From the NCBI GenBank assembly GCA_027257055.1, contig JAPVLO010000044.1, forward strand, positions 5,146,001-5,210,000: a DNA stretch of 64,000 bases. The letters run 5' to 3'. The stretch's first letter is position 1. The number at the start of each line of letters is the position of its first letter. The notes beneath the pieces were generated by a model. That model saw only the letters and a program-made list of their open reading frames with translations, was not told the DNA's origin and did not search any database. This DNA comes from Cephalopachus bancanus (taxonomy: Eukaryota; Chordata; Mammalia; Primates; Tarsiidae). This document shows, one piece after another, positions 22,696-34,211 of the stretch. Both the position numbers and the translations under genes were made by a program.

Positions 22696-23805
22696 TGAGA
22701 GGACAACAGTAGATTTAGGTTAAGAGCATGCTATTGAGAGACCCAAGAAACCAAGAAACTTAAAAAACCCATATTTGCTGTAAAAGTAGCGTTTAGTTCA
22801 CTATATTTCATATATATCCCCACCTCATGTTTACTATATATTTTGTGTATTCCTACCTCATGTATTTTATGAAATCTTAGTACTTTTAATTCTACCTCAA
22901 ATGAAATCTGAGTACTTTAAATCCTACCTCAGACTCCGTAGAATTAGGCATATGTCGGGTGCCTTGTATAATGGCTAACTAGAGTTTGTATTTAGAACTC
23001 TTGGGTTAAGCATTGTCAGCCCCAAATTAGCAGGCTAACTTCTGCGTTTACAACGGGATGTAAATGATAAAGCGATAAGCCCCTTTCAGACATTCCTACA
23101 AGGTGGCAGCAGACTCAGAGGTACCAGCTGCTCTCTATCACCAGTTTTTATCCCAATGATAATTTACACGCAGTGGCTATGTAAACCTGAGGGGAACAAA
23201 GGCTTCTATAAAAGAAACCGTCTCACTATAATATGCTTGTGATATTTTATAAATTCCCAGAAGTAGTATATGAATTTCTACCCCACATTCACTGTATGTG
23301 TTTGCAACATTCATATTTAAAACTTTGTTAAGTTTGGCTTTTGTTGTCCCATAATGACCATGTGATGTTATGTAAATGTTAAGCAAACAAGCTTTCCTAA
23401 GCATACCTTGGGATGGAGACTTAAAGGGCTAATGTAACCCTTTGCCTGCCAGCTCAGGTTACTTCATACGCAGGGACTGCATGGACCTAACTTATCTAAC
23501 ATTCCACTCTGCCCATTAAGTGGGTTTCTGTCAATCACGGGCAGCACCCACCAATACCAAGTGTTCCCGTACCCATTAGGAGAAATTACCCAATCATGTA
23601 AAATCAAGTTTAAAGTTCTTTCCCCTCCCTCTGTAATTGTGCATAAAAACTGCTTGCCACTGTGAATCGGGGCTCTGATCCATGAAGCCTCTATGGACTT
23701 CATGCGAGAGCCCAGACTCGAGCCTGAATAAAGACCCTCGTGTGTTTGCATCAGAGCTGGCTCTTTGTGGTCTCTATCTCTCTCATTAGAGTTCTGGGTT
23801 CAACA
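22696..23805 (+). mobile_element. Long solo ERV LTR
   Basis: Ends TGAGAGGACAACAG … GGGTTCAACA, flanked by CTACC at 22691-22695 and 23806-23810. A TATA-like GCATAAAAAC at 23641 and AATAAA at 23727-23732 give a normal U3-R-U5 layout for a gammaretrovirus-like LTR. At 1,110 bases it is long for a solo LTR. 22795-22935 holds degenerate repeats around 'ctacctca', which may account for some of the length. No internal region is seen. Confidence 0.7.
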
Positions 23806-23935
23806 CTACCAAGCTAAAATGAAGTTGTTTATCTGACCTTCCAGAATCAGGGGATGAGGCTGGGTAGCTAGCACAGGTTGGACATAGATAGATACATTTC
23901 CAATAGGTAGGTTTTAGGAAGCATTCCGACATTTT

Positions 23936-24245
23936 TATTTATTTATTTATTATTTTTATTTATTTTTAGTTGGAGTCTTACTCTGTAGCCCAGACTGGAA
24001 TGCAGTGGCATGCTTCTGGCCACCACAGCCTCGACCTGCTGGGGTCCAGCGATCCTTTCACCTCAGCCTTCCAAGTAGCCGGAATTACAGGCACGCACTA
24101 CCACATCTGGCTAATTTTTGATATATTGTAGAGAAGAGGTCTTGCCAAGTTGCCCAGGTAGGTCTCGAACCCGTGGGCTCAAGCAATCCACTCGCCTCAG
24201 CCTCCCAAAGTGCTGAGATTACCAACTGAGTCACCAAGTCCAGCC
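23936..24245 (-). mobile_element. Alu SINE with (TTTA)n tail
   Basis: Minus-strand Alu whose A tail has become (TTTA)n on the + strand. Flanks CCGACATTTT (about 23926-23935) and CCAACATTTT (about 24245-24254) are a near-perfect duplication. The flanking sequence matches the 5' part of the related LTR at 26.55-27.17 kb, so this Alu appears inserted within an LTR. Confidence 0.9.
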
Positions 24246-25110
24246 CCAACATTTTAAAAATGACATTTTACTGTAGGCCAAGCTGGCAGCCTACTCCACT
24301 CCCTGGGCAAATCAAAAGAAAACTTCATCAGATGCAAGACTAGGATAGCCCAACCTTTCAATTCATGGTTTAGTATAATAATCAATAAGAAACTTTCAGG
24401 TTCCCTGGAAGGTAGAAACCCAAAGACCACCCCTTAACAGACCAAAACCATAGAAATGATAATAAGACCACCTTTTTGCTAAGGAATTTGCAGATTGAAA
24501 ATGTGTGACAGGTCTCCTGCAATAGACAATGTGGTCAGGAAAAGGCCACCCCTCCCCTCCTCTTCTCCTTTCAGGAGCCCAGAGATGTCAATCTCCAGAG
24601 TTGCATCTCTAAGCTCCATCTTCTTCAGCCTATCAATCATTGTGAAGGTACATAAGATTTACTGTAAAGAGCAAAGGCATGGTTTCTTCTGCCCATGCTA
24701 GCTCTGGCATGTATCCTTTTCTCTCTTCTTTCTGAAATGAATTTTGTTTTAAAACTTTGCAGGCCACTCTAAAATTCATTTTAGAAATGAGCCAAAGAAT
24801 CCATGGGTTTTGCACTTCACCCCATCTGGCATCAGGGAGAGATAATAACCAAATCCCCAAACAGGCCTGTTTTAGCTAGCGTGACTAAACTTTGAACCTT
24901 TACAAGGAAAGCAACTTTGGAACAACCAACCCACTTTTTGTTCTGTTTCTGCTTTCCTCAGCCCTTTCTGTCTATAAAACCAACCTCCTTTGCTCAACTC
25001 AACAGAACACTCATTCTGTTTTATGAGTTATTGCCTGATTCTAGAATCACACATAAAAGCCAGTTAAGATCTTTAAACTGAATTTGTTGTGATTTCACCT
25101 TTTGGTAATC
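24246..25110 (+). mobile_element. ERV LTR, U3 shared with the inverted copy at 26.55-27.17 kb
   Basis: 24260-24530 matches the complement of 26850-27130: 'aagctggcagcctactccac', 'catcagatgcaagac' versus 'catcagatgtaagac', 'ccatagaaatgata', 'accacctttttgcta'. Further on are 'ctataaaaccaacctccttt', 'tgagttattgcctgattcta' and 'taagatctttaaactgaatt', typical of an LTR R/U5. The 3' halves of the two copies differ, so they are related subfamilies, not a recent duplicate. Limits approximate. Confidence 0.6.
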
Positions 25111-25349
25111 ATGTGTGACCTGCTCACCTAACCCTTAATTAAATTTTTCTAGAGGACCCAGAGAACACTTCCTTAAGGAGGGCATTGAGAAATACATTGT
25201 AGTTCCAATGCCCAAACCCTTAATTCAAACTCAACTCCTCTTTCTCTCCCATTTCATATATAATTAATCAGCAAATTATGGTGACTTTGCCTTCAAAATA
25301 CATCTATATTTCAAACATACATCTACAATTCAAACATCCCAACCACTGC

Positions 25350-25714
25350 TGTCTCTGCTGAATTACTACATTGGAATCCTGATTTGTTTCTCTAACTCTT
25401 TGACTGTTGGTCTCCTTTATGATACTCTCCAAACAACAGCCAGAGTGATCCTGTGTTGTGTTTTTGTGTTTTTTTTTCCCAATAATTCTTCAACTCTCTG
25501 ATACTAGCTGGCTTTCCTACAGTTCAATTCAATTCTGACACTAACTACTCAATGTTGGCACAGACCTCCAAAGTCAAAGTTTAGTCCATGAGTTTGCCCC
25601 TACTTCAGGGCCTTGCCACAAATGGTGTTCCCAGGCTACCTGAACTTCTGCCTAGCCAACTACAAATTCAAAGGTTTCTCTGACACCCTCCCCTCCTTAG
25701 GTTTGCAATTCACT
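25350..25714 (+). mobile_element. L2-like LINE fragment, first piece
   Basis: 'ctccaaacaacagccagagt' and 'ttcagggccttgccacaaat…gttcccaggctacctgaact' follow the L2 pattern. The match seems to resume at about 26096, with a different old repeat between. Confidence 0.45.
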
Positions 25715-26095
25715 AGAATGACTCACTTGCCATTATAGTTTTATTATAAAGGTTGAAACTCAGGAACGTTCAAGTGAAAGAGATGCACAGGGCAAGGTAT
25801 TGAGGGGGTGGAGATGGGCATGCAGAACTTCCATACCTTCTGCAGGCACTCTGTCTTTCTAGCACATCAATGTGCTTTCCAGCCTGGAAGCTCTCCTAGC
25901 CTAGTTGTTTCAGAGTATTAATGAAGGCTTTATTATGTGGTTAGTTTTCTGGTGACCAGCCCCCATCTTGAAACTCTCTCGAGTCTTCTCATTTACTTAC
26001 AAACAATGCTCCTATCACTCAGCAAATTCCAAGGGTTTTAGGAGTTCTGTGCCAGAAACTAAAGACAAAGACCTCATTTTTAAATTATTATACCA
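25715..26095 (-). mobile_element. Ancient repeat inserted between L2 pieces, family unknown
   Basis: 'ttttattataaaggttgaaa', 'gagatgcacagggcaaggta', 'cctggaagctctcctagcct' and 'caagggttttaggagttctg' form a known old mammalian repeat pattern I cannot name. It separates two L2-like segments. The 122-codon + frame at 25968-26336 runs across its edge and is spurious. Confidence 0.4.
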
Positions 26096-26549
26096 CATTC
26101 TGCTAAACTACAAGCCACATTATGTCACAACCCTGTTTGAAATCCTCGCTTCTTCCCGAGTAAAAGCCAAAATTCCGACAGTGGTCCACAAAACAATACA
26201 GTATGACTCCACTGCCTTTCTCCTAACTAACTTTCCTCTAGCCACAAGGGCCTCAAATAATCTAGGCAGGTTCCCACTACAGACTTCAGCACACACACAG
26301 TTGTTGTCTCCCCTAACCAGACCCTCTTCCCTCTGACACCAAAGTGGCTACTTTCCTCTCGCCTTTTCTCAGAGGTCACCTGAGTAGTAAGACTTTAACT
26401 GACCTCCCAATTTAAATTGTGACTCTTCTCTCAAACTCCATATTCCCCTTCTCTGTTTTATTTTCCTACGAAGCACATATCACCAATTCACATTACTATG
26501 TGTGCTATTTTATGATCTGACTCCCCCCACTAGAATTGAAAGAGTAAAC
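26096..26549 (+). mobile_element. L2-like LINE fragment, second piece
   Basis: 'tcacaaccctgtttgaaatc' then 'cgagtaaaagccaaaattcc' and 'tcagaggtcacctgagtagt' resemble the L2 order (…agtaaaagccaaagtccttac…). Diverged. Confidence 0.45.
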
Positions 26550-27170
26550 TGAGGCGAGGTGGGCTGGTGCTGGTACCATGGGAATAATGCAAGAGTGTGA
26601 CCAAGTAAGAAGTAGAAGGAAGTAAAGTTTATTATTCATCTTTCACAGCTTGAAAAGGGGGCCAACACTCAGAGGCAAGTGTGGCATTGAAGGGCCAAGG
26701 ACTGGATATATTTAAGGGACTTTGGAGTAAGTGGGGTTTGGGCCCAGAGGGGTCTGGGCCAAAAGGAATGTCTAGGGCTGCAGGTCTTTTTTGTTGATTG
26801 TAACCACATGAGTCTTAGATCTTAATGTTGCCAGACATAAGCATCTCATGCCCTTGGGTGATGGGCTAGATGGGAGGAGACAAGGGGAGGGGATTTTTTC
26901 TCGCAGGAAACCTGTTAGACATTTTCAATACACAAGCTTTTTAGCAAAAAGGTAGTCTTATCATTTCTATCATTTCTATGGCTTCACCCAGCTAAGAGAA
27001 CTGGAAGTTTCTTAGATATTATTATGCCAAAACATGAATCGAATGATTGGGCTGTCCTTGTCTTACATCTGATGGAGATTTGCTGAAGGGGTGGAGTAGG
27101 CTGCCAGCTTTGTCTGCAGTAAAAATGTCTGGTTGTCCCTTCCTGCTCTGGGAGTTTTTCTGTCCTCTCA
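26550..27170 (-). mobile_element. ERV LTR, inverted relative of the 24.2-25.1 kb LTR
   Basis: On the minus strand it starts TGAGAGGACAGAAAAACTCC and ends CCACCTCGCCTCA, about 621 bases. AATAAA on the minus strand (TTTATT at 26628-26633) marks R. The 5' half shares about 280 bases with the + strand LTR at 24.26 kb. I could not fix a clean target duplication (TTTAT versus GTTTA), so the ends may be off by a few bases. Confidence 0.65.
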
Positions 27171-27863
27171 ATAAATCCTGCTTTTTAAAAAATGTCTGAA
27201 CACTTGCTAAAACCTGCCTATTTGAAATTTAGCTATGTCTAACCTGTGCTAGATTCAAAGCATGTTAGTCTAAGCAAAAAAGGTTATGCTGAGGCAAAAT
27301 GTGAACTAAGATTATTCTAAGTTTCTTGAGGTTCCTCTTTTCAAGAATGGATATTTCACTCCTTATAGTTTTTCTTAAATTTTATTGCTGTATAATAGTA
27401 TGTATTTTTAGGGGTACATATAATAGTTTGATATCTATATGCAATTTGTAATAATAAAATCAGAATCACTGGGATAGCCATCACCTCAAACATTTATCTT
27501 TTCTTTGTGGCGAGAACATTATAATTTCTTCCAGCAATTTTGAAATATGCAATAAATTACTGCTAACTATAATTTTCCTCATGTACTTCAAATACTAGAA
27601 CTTATTTCTTCTATCTAACTGTATTTTTATACCACCTAATCATATTGTCTTCAGGCCCCTTTCTCTTTCCCTTCCCAGCCTCTGGTGGCCACCATTCTAC
27701 TCTCTACCTCCGTGAGATCCTCTTTTTCAGATTCCACATGAGTGAGAACAAGCCTTTGTCTTTCAGTGCCTAGCTCATTTCACTTACTGTAATGACCTCC
27801 AGTTCCATTCCTGTTGCTGCGTATGACAGAATTTTATTCTTTTTTATGGCAGAATAATATTCC

Positions 27864-27865
<2 letters not shown>

Positions 27866-27915
<50 letters not shown>
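27866..27915. repeat. (TG)25 microsatellite
   Basis: 50 bases of uninterrupted TG following 'aatattccat', the L1 site that normally reads 'attccattgtgtatat'. The repeat grew from within the L1 3' region. Confidence 0.98.
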
Positions 27916-27916
<1 letters not shown>

Positions 27917-29054
27917 CTTTTTCTTTATTCATCCATCAGTTGATGGACATTGAGGCTGATTCCATATCTGGACCATTATAAATAGTATAGCAACAAACAT
28001 GGGAGTGCAGATATCTCTTCAATATACTGATTTCCTTTCTATGGGATATATACCGGCAGTGGTATTGGATTGCTGAATAATATAGCAGTTTTATTTTTAA
28101 GACTTTTTAATAGCCTCCATACTGTTTCCCATATTGACTGCACTACTTTACATTTCCACTGAAAAATGTATGACCATTCCCCCTTCTCTGTATTTTTACC
28201 AGCATTTGTTATTTTTTGTCTTTTTGATAATAGCTATGCTGAGGTATAAAGACCTCTCATTGTGGTTTTGATTTGCATTTCCCTGATGATTGGTCATGTT
28301 GAGCATACTTTAATAAACCTATTAGCAATGTGTATGTCATATTCTGAGAAAATGTCTGTTTAGAACTTTAGTCCATTTTAAATTTGATTATTTGTGGTTT
28401 TGCTATTGAATTGAGTGCCTTATATAGTCTGACTATTGATTCCTTGCCAGATGAATTGCTTCCAAGAATTTTCTCCCATTCTGTAGATTGTTTCTTCACT
28501 CTGCTGATTATTTCCTTTGATGTGCAGAAGCATTAACTTAATGTAATCCCATTTGTCTATTTTTACTTTTGGTTCCTGTGCTTTTAAGGTCCCAAACAAA
28601 AAGTTCTTTGCCCAGACCAATGTACTGTAGTGTTTCTTAGTGTTTTTTTCTAGCAGTTTCTTAGTTTTCGGTGTTATGTTTAAATATTTAAATCTACTGT
28701 GAGTTGATTTTCCTATGTGGTAAAAGATGGAGGTCTGACTTCATTCTTTTGCATTTGGATATTCAGTTTTTCCAGTACCATCTATTGAAGAGAGTGTCCT
28801 TTACCCAGTGTAATGCTCTTGGCACCTTCATCAAAAATGAGTTGGCTTTAATGAGTGCATGCATTTCTGGTTTTCTAATCTATTTCCTCAATCTGTGTAT
28901 TCGTTTTTACACCAGTACCATGCCATTTTGGTTATTATCACTTTATAATATAATTTGAAAACAGGTAGTGTGATGCCTCCAGCTTTGTTGATTTTGTATT
29001 CTGAAATTTACTGAATTTTTTTGTCAGTTGTAGTAGCTTGCTGGTGTAGAATTT

Positions 29055-29372
29055 GCTTAGACTTGTTTTTTAGCCCAAGTTAAGGTCTATTCTGAAGAAT
29101 GTTACATGTGCTGATGAAGAGAATATGTGTTCTGCAGCAATTTGGTGACATGTTCTATAAGTATGTTAGCCCATTTGGTCTTGAGTGTTGTTTAACTCCA
29201 ATGTTTCTTTGTTGATTTCTGTCTGGATAATCTGTCCATTACTGAGAGTGGGATGTTAAAGCTTCCTACTATTATCATATTGCAGTCTAGCTCTTCCTTT
29301 AGCTCTATTGATGTCTGCTTTACATAGTTAGGTGCTCTGGTGTCAGATGCACAGATATTTACAAGTGTTTAG
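29055..29372 (-). mobile_element. Out-of-place L1 ORF2 segment, second copy at 31933-32241
   Basis: About 318 bases match 31933-32241 in the same orientation (blocks 'gctgatgaagagaatatgtg', 'tctgcagcaatttggtga', 'tgttgtttaactcc', 'gatctgtccattactgagag'). In L1 order this belongs on the endonuclease side, yet here it lies between the 'gatgcctccagctttgttga' segment and the FADD segment. So a piece was inserted or copied, replacing the normal sequence. Confidence 0.65.
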
Positions 29373-30391
29373 GTTTTTCTAGATAAGATCATATCATCTG
29401 CAAATAAATACAATTTTACTTTCTTCTTTCTTTCTGATTTAGATGTCTTTTCTTTTTCTTGCCTCATTGTTTGGCTAAAACTTCCAGTGGGCATCCTTGT
29501 TTGTTTCTCTTAGTGAAAAGGATTTAAACTTTTCTCATTCAATATAATATTATCTGTGGGCTTGTCATGTATGGCCTTTATTATGCCAAGGTATGTCCCT
29601 CCTATATTCAATTTGTTGAGAGATTTTTTCATTTTATTAAATGTTTTTCAGCATCTATTGAAATAATCATATGTCCTTCATTCTGTTGATATGATGTATT
29701 ATATTTATTGATTTGTATATGCTGAACCATCCTTGCATCCCTGGGATGATTCTCACTTGGTCATGGTGATGAACATCTTTTTAATGTGTTGTTGAATTTG
29801 ACTTGCAAATATTTTGTTCAGGGTTTTTACATCTAAATTTATTAGGGATATCAGCCTATAGTTTTCTTTTTTGTTATGTCCTTGTCTGGTTTTGGTATGA
29901 GGGTAATGCTGGCTTCATTGAGGGAGTTTAAAAGTATTATTTCCTTTTCAGTTTTTTGAGGAGTTTGAGTAAAATTGGTATTAGCTCTTCATATTTTCTT
30001 TTGATGGGAGACTTTTTAATTATGGTTTCAATCTTATTACTCACTATTGGTTTGTGTGGGTTTTCTGTTTCTTCATGGTTCAATCTTGGTAGGTGGTATA
30101 TGTCCAGGAATTTATGCATTTCTTCTGGGACTTTTAATTTGTTGGCATATCGTTGTTCATAATAATCTTCAGTGTTTTTTTTTTTTTTGTATTTATGTGA
30201 GCTCAGTTGTAATGGCTCCTTTTTTGTTTCTGATTTTATTTATCTGGATCTTCTGTCTTTTTGTCTTAGTTAACCTAGCTTTAGGTTTGTTGATTTTGTT
30301 TAACTTTTCAAAAAAACAACTTTGCATTTCACTAATTTTCTGTATTTTTAGTCTCAGTTTTATTGGTTTCTGCTCTGGTCTTTACTATTTC

Positions 30392-31100
30392 TGAAAGGAT
30401 GAAATATCCAAAAAGAATTATTTAATGGAATAATCTTAAGTTAAAGTGTAGCTATTTTGACACTGCCTAGTTCTGACATATTCTCTTAATATTACCTAAC
30501 TTTACCTCTAATCAAGGACAGAGCTGGTTTCTCAGAGGTAAGTAGCTATTGACAAATGTTTTACAACCTCTCCCCACCTTGTTTTGTTAGTTTTTCTATT
30601 CCAAGTATTTGCCTCCACCCATAGAAATAAGTTAACCTAACCAACCCTTCATGTCCTTCATGGCACAGACAGACCCCATCATTCATGGCACCATTCACGT
30701 GACTAACCCACCCATCTGCCTGCTGTTTATCATCTGACATCAGTACCTTTCTTGATGATGTGAAACAGACCACCACCCAATTACTTTAACGACCTGCCCC
30801 ATCAAAGGGAAGGCTTAAAAGCATTCAGCCTCAAGCAGCCACATGCCATTGCTTTGCTAAGCTCTGGTCTGGTTATGTGGCTCTTTGAGCTATAGCCGCC
30901 ATAAGCTTTGACCCTCTCCCCTACCTTGGGGAGGTGAATCTCTTCTCTCTCTGTCTCTCCAATTTACTTTCTAAATAAACTATATTTTCATATCTAACTT
31001 CTGTACAACTCTTTGCATCTTTTGCATGGCACCAGATTGTAGATCCTCCATCTGGTCTGACCTAACATTTTGGCAGTCCCACTGGGATTTTGATCTAACA
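30392..31100 (+). mobile_element. Solo ERV LTR inside the L1
   Basis: 709 bases, TGAAAGGATGAAATATCC … TTTTGATCTAACA, with target duplication ATTTC at 30387-30391 and 31101-31105. Removing it rejoins the L1 phrase 'ctctggtctttactatttc/tttcctactattag'. AATAAA lies at 30974-30979 and U5 includes 'caactctttgcatctttt'. It is the intact relative of the truncated copy at 16.1-16.5 kb. The minus frame at 30980-31246 crosses its edge and is not real. Confidence 0.85.
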
Positions 31101-31382
31101 ATTTCTTTCCTACTATTAGTTTTAGGTTTGGTTTGTTCTTGCTTGCATAGTCCCTTTATGCACATCAATGTATCCTTAGGTTTTTTGTTTGAAGTCTTTC
31201 TATTTTTTCTGATGTAGGTATTTATTGTTGTAAACTTCCTCCTCAATACTGCTTCTGTTATATTCCATAGATTTTGGTATATTGCATTTCCATTTTCACT
31301 TGAATCAAAAAATTTTTAAATTTTCTTCTTAATTTCTTCATTGACCTATCAATCATTACAAACTTTTTGTTTATTTGTTTTA

Positions 31383-31576
31383 GAATCAGAATCTTGCTCT
31401 GTCACTTAGGATGGAGTGCAGTGATGTGCTGCACTGCAGCCTTAAACTCCTGGGCTCAAGTAATCCACCAACCTCAGATCTCAGAGTAGCTAGGACTGTA
31501 GGCACAAACCACCATCAGCTAATTTTTTTATCTGTTGCAAGATGGGGTCTTTCCATATTGCCCAGGCTGGAAAGAA
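31383..31576 (-). mobile_element. AluJ-like SINE, diverged
   Basis: Older type: 'cttgctctgtcacttaggat', 'aaactcctgggctcaagtaa', 'gcaagatggggtctttccat', 'attgcccaggctgg'. It lacks the GAGTTGGAGTCTC end of the younger group. Confidence 0.8.
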
Positions 31577-31680
31577 CATGTTTAACTTTCATATATTTGT
31601 GTAATTTCCATGGTTTCTCTCATTACTGGTTTTTAGCTTTATTGCATTGTGGTCAGAAAAGATACTTGACATTATTTTTA

Positions 31681-31907
31681 CTTTTTTTTTTTGAGTCAGG
31701 GTCTCACTTTATCACCCAAGCTGGAGTGCAGTGGCATGATCATGCACCACAGCCTTGACTTTCTGGGCTCTGCTGATCCTTCCACTGCAGCCTCCCAAGT
31801 AACTGGGATTATAAGCATTTGCCTCCATACATGGGTAGGTTTTTGATGTTTTGTAGAGACAAGGTCTCACTATGTCATCTAAGCTGATCCTGAACTCCCA
31901 CCTTAAA
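31681..31907 (-). mobile_element. AluJ-like SINE, diverged
   Basis: 'gagtcagggtctcactttat', 'ggagtgcagtggcatgatca', 'gtagagacaaggtctcacta'. Minus strand, with a T run at 31682-31691. Truncated at its left arm. Confidence 0.85.
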
Positions 31908-32296
31908 TTTTTATTTTTTTCAATTTGCTGAGACTTGTTTTGTAGCCTAAGTTGTGGTCTATTCTGAAGGCTGTTCTATATGCTGATGAAGAGAATGTGT
32001 ATTCTGCAGCAATTTGGTGAAGTGTTTTGTAATATCATTAGCCATTTGGTCTAGAGTGTTGTTTAACTCCTGTGTTTCTTTGTTGATTTTCTATCTGAAT
32101 GATCTGTCCATTACTGAGAGTGGAATATTGACATTCCCTTTTATTATTGTATTGCAGTCTAGCTCTCCCTTTAGCTCTATTAGTGTTTGCTTTACATACT
32201 TGGGTGCTCTGTTTTTTGGTGAATAGATATTTATAAGTGTTACTGTTTCTTGTTGTATTGACCCCATTATCATTATATTATGATCTTTTCTTTCCT

Positions 32297-32605
32297 TTTT
32301 ATTTATTTATTTATTTATTTATTTTTGAGTTGGAGTCTCACTCTGTCTCCCAGACTGGAGTGCAGTGGCACACTCCCGGCCACTGCAGCTCGACCTGCTG
32401 GGCTCCAGTGATCCTTCAGCCTCAGCCTTCCAAGTAGCTGGAACTACAGGCCCGAGCTACCACGCCCGGCTAATTTTTTTATTTGTTGTAGAAATGAGGT
32501 CTCACCAAGTTGCCTAGGTGGGTCTCGAACCCACGGGCTCAGGCAATTCATTCACCTTGAACTCCCAAAGCATAGGATTACAGGCTGAGCCACCGAGCCC
32601 AGCCT
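32297..32605 (-). mobile_element. Alu SINE with (TTTA)n tail
   Basis: 'gagttggagtctcactctgt', 'actcccggccactgcagctc' and 'ggtctcgaacccacgggctc' mark the lineage-specific group. The tail is (ATTT)n at about 32298-32325. Near-duplicate flanks (TTTCTTTCCTTTTT / TTTCTCTCCTTTTT). Confidence 0.93.
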
Positions 32606-33467
32606 TTCTCTCCTTTTTAAAGTCTTTGACTTGTAGTCTATTTTATCTGATATAAGTATAGCTACTTCTGCTCTTTATTGGTTGCCAATTCCATAGAATA
32701 TATTTTTTAATTCTTTCACTTTCAGTCTATGTGTGTCTGTATAGGTGAAGTGAGTTTTTTGTAGGCAGAATATAGTTGGGTCTTGTTTATGCATTCAGCC
32801 ACTCTGTGCTTTTTAATTGAATAATTGAGTTCATTTACCTTCAATCTTACTGTTATAAGAACTTACTACTCTATTTTGTTACTTGTTTTCTGGTTGTTTT
32901 GTAACCACTCTTTTCCTTTATTACTGTCTTGCTGTCTTCCTTTGTAGACAAATGATTTTCTCTGGTTAGGCTATATTATTTGTTACTTTTTTATTTTTAG
33001 TGTATCTATTATAGATTTTTGCTTTGTGGTTACCACGAGGCTACATAAAACATCCTATAGTTCTAAATTATTCAAAACTTATATCAATTTAACTTTTATT
33101 TAAATAAAAGAAAAAACAAACAAAATCTATACATGTAACTCTCTTCTCTGCACATTTTACATTTTTGATGTCACAATTTGCATTTTTGTATTGTCTATCT
33201 CTTAAAAATTGACGTTGAATAGTTTTGTCTTTTAGTCTTCTCAGTAAAAAAGTAAGGGATTTATACACCAAATTTACAACATTATTGTAACAATTATGGT
33301 AGCATCTTTTTATTTCAGAAAGTTCATCCAGACAATTCTTGTAGAACTCTCTATAACATCTCTTGTAGGACAGGTTTGGTAGCAATAAATACCCTCAGCT
33401 TTTCCTGGGAAAATCTTTATTTCTCCTTCATTTCTGAAGGAAAGCTTTGCTAGATCCAGTGTTCTTA

Positions 33468-33776
33468 TTTTTATTTTTATTATTTTGAGTTGGAATCTCA
33501 CTCCGTTGCCTGGGCTGGAGAGCAGTGGCCAGGCTGGCGTGCAGTGGCATGCTCACCACCATTCCAGCGTTGACCGCTCCAGCGATCTTTCTACCTCAGC
33601 CTTCCAAGTAACCAGAACTACAGGCACGCTCTACCATGCCCAGCTAATTTTTGATTTTTATTGTAGAGACGAGGTCTTGCCAAGTTGCACGGGCTCGGAC
33701 CCATGGGCTCAGGCAATCCACTTGCCTCAGCCTCCCAAAGTGCTGGGATTACAGGGTGAGCTGCCAAGCCCGGCCA
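33468..33776 (-). mobile_element. Alu SINE
   Basis: Minus strand, flanked by ATCCAGTGTTCTTA (33454-33467) and ATCCAGTATTCTTA (33777-33790). The right arm contains a small internal repetition of 'gtgcagtggc'-like sequence (33521-33550). Inserted in the old L1 ORF1 region. Confidence 0.93.
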
Positions 33777-34211
33777 ATCCAGTATTCTTAAATGACGATA
33801 TTTTGTTCCTTCAGCACTCTGGGTATATTGTCCCACTTCCTCCTAGCCGTAAGGTTTCTTCTGAGAAGTCTTCTGCTTAGGCATATTGGATCTCCCTTTT
33901 ATGTTATTTGCTTCTTTTCTCTCACTGCTTTTGGGATCTTCTCTTCATCTTTGACCTTTGAGATTGAGATTGTGATTATAATATACCTTGGGATATTCTT
34001 ATTTGGGTTGAATCTGATTGGTGACCTTTGACCTTCCAGTATCTAGATATTTATATCTTTCTCCATGTTTTTGAAGTTTTGTGTTATTTACTTGAATAAG
34101 CTTTCCACTTTTTTTGTCTTTCCTAGTTCCTCATTAACACCAATAACCTGAATATTTGTTCTGTTGATATTGTCTTATAGATTCTTTAAGCTATCTGCAT
34201 TCCTTTTTACT

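Larger units (their letters stand above)
27340..30391 (-). mobile_element. Old L1, 3' two-thirds (3'UTR and ORF2)
   Basis: On the + strand this is the reverse complement of an L1M/L1PA-precursor type element: 3'UTR from about 27340, ORF2 C-terminus ('gattccttgccagatgaatt'), RT region ('tatcatctgcaaataaatac', complement of the FADD region, at about 29390) and on to the endonuclease side. Minus frames at 28420-28620 (KVKIDKWDYIKLM) and 29937-30119 (IYHLPRLNHEETENPHKP) are ORF2 pieces. Continues after the solo LTR at 31101. Confidence 0.85.

Noticed and set aside
18877..23805. One provirus bounded by the LTRs at 18.9, 20.0 and 22.7 kb
   Set aside because: The LTRs differ in sequence and orientation, and each has its own target duplication (CATG, GAGAA, CTACC), so they are independent solo insertions.
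25968..26336. 122-codon plus-strand frame
   Set aside because: Crosses the boundary between an old interspersed repeat and an L2-like fragment; no domain.
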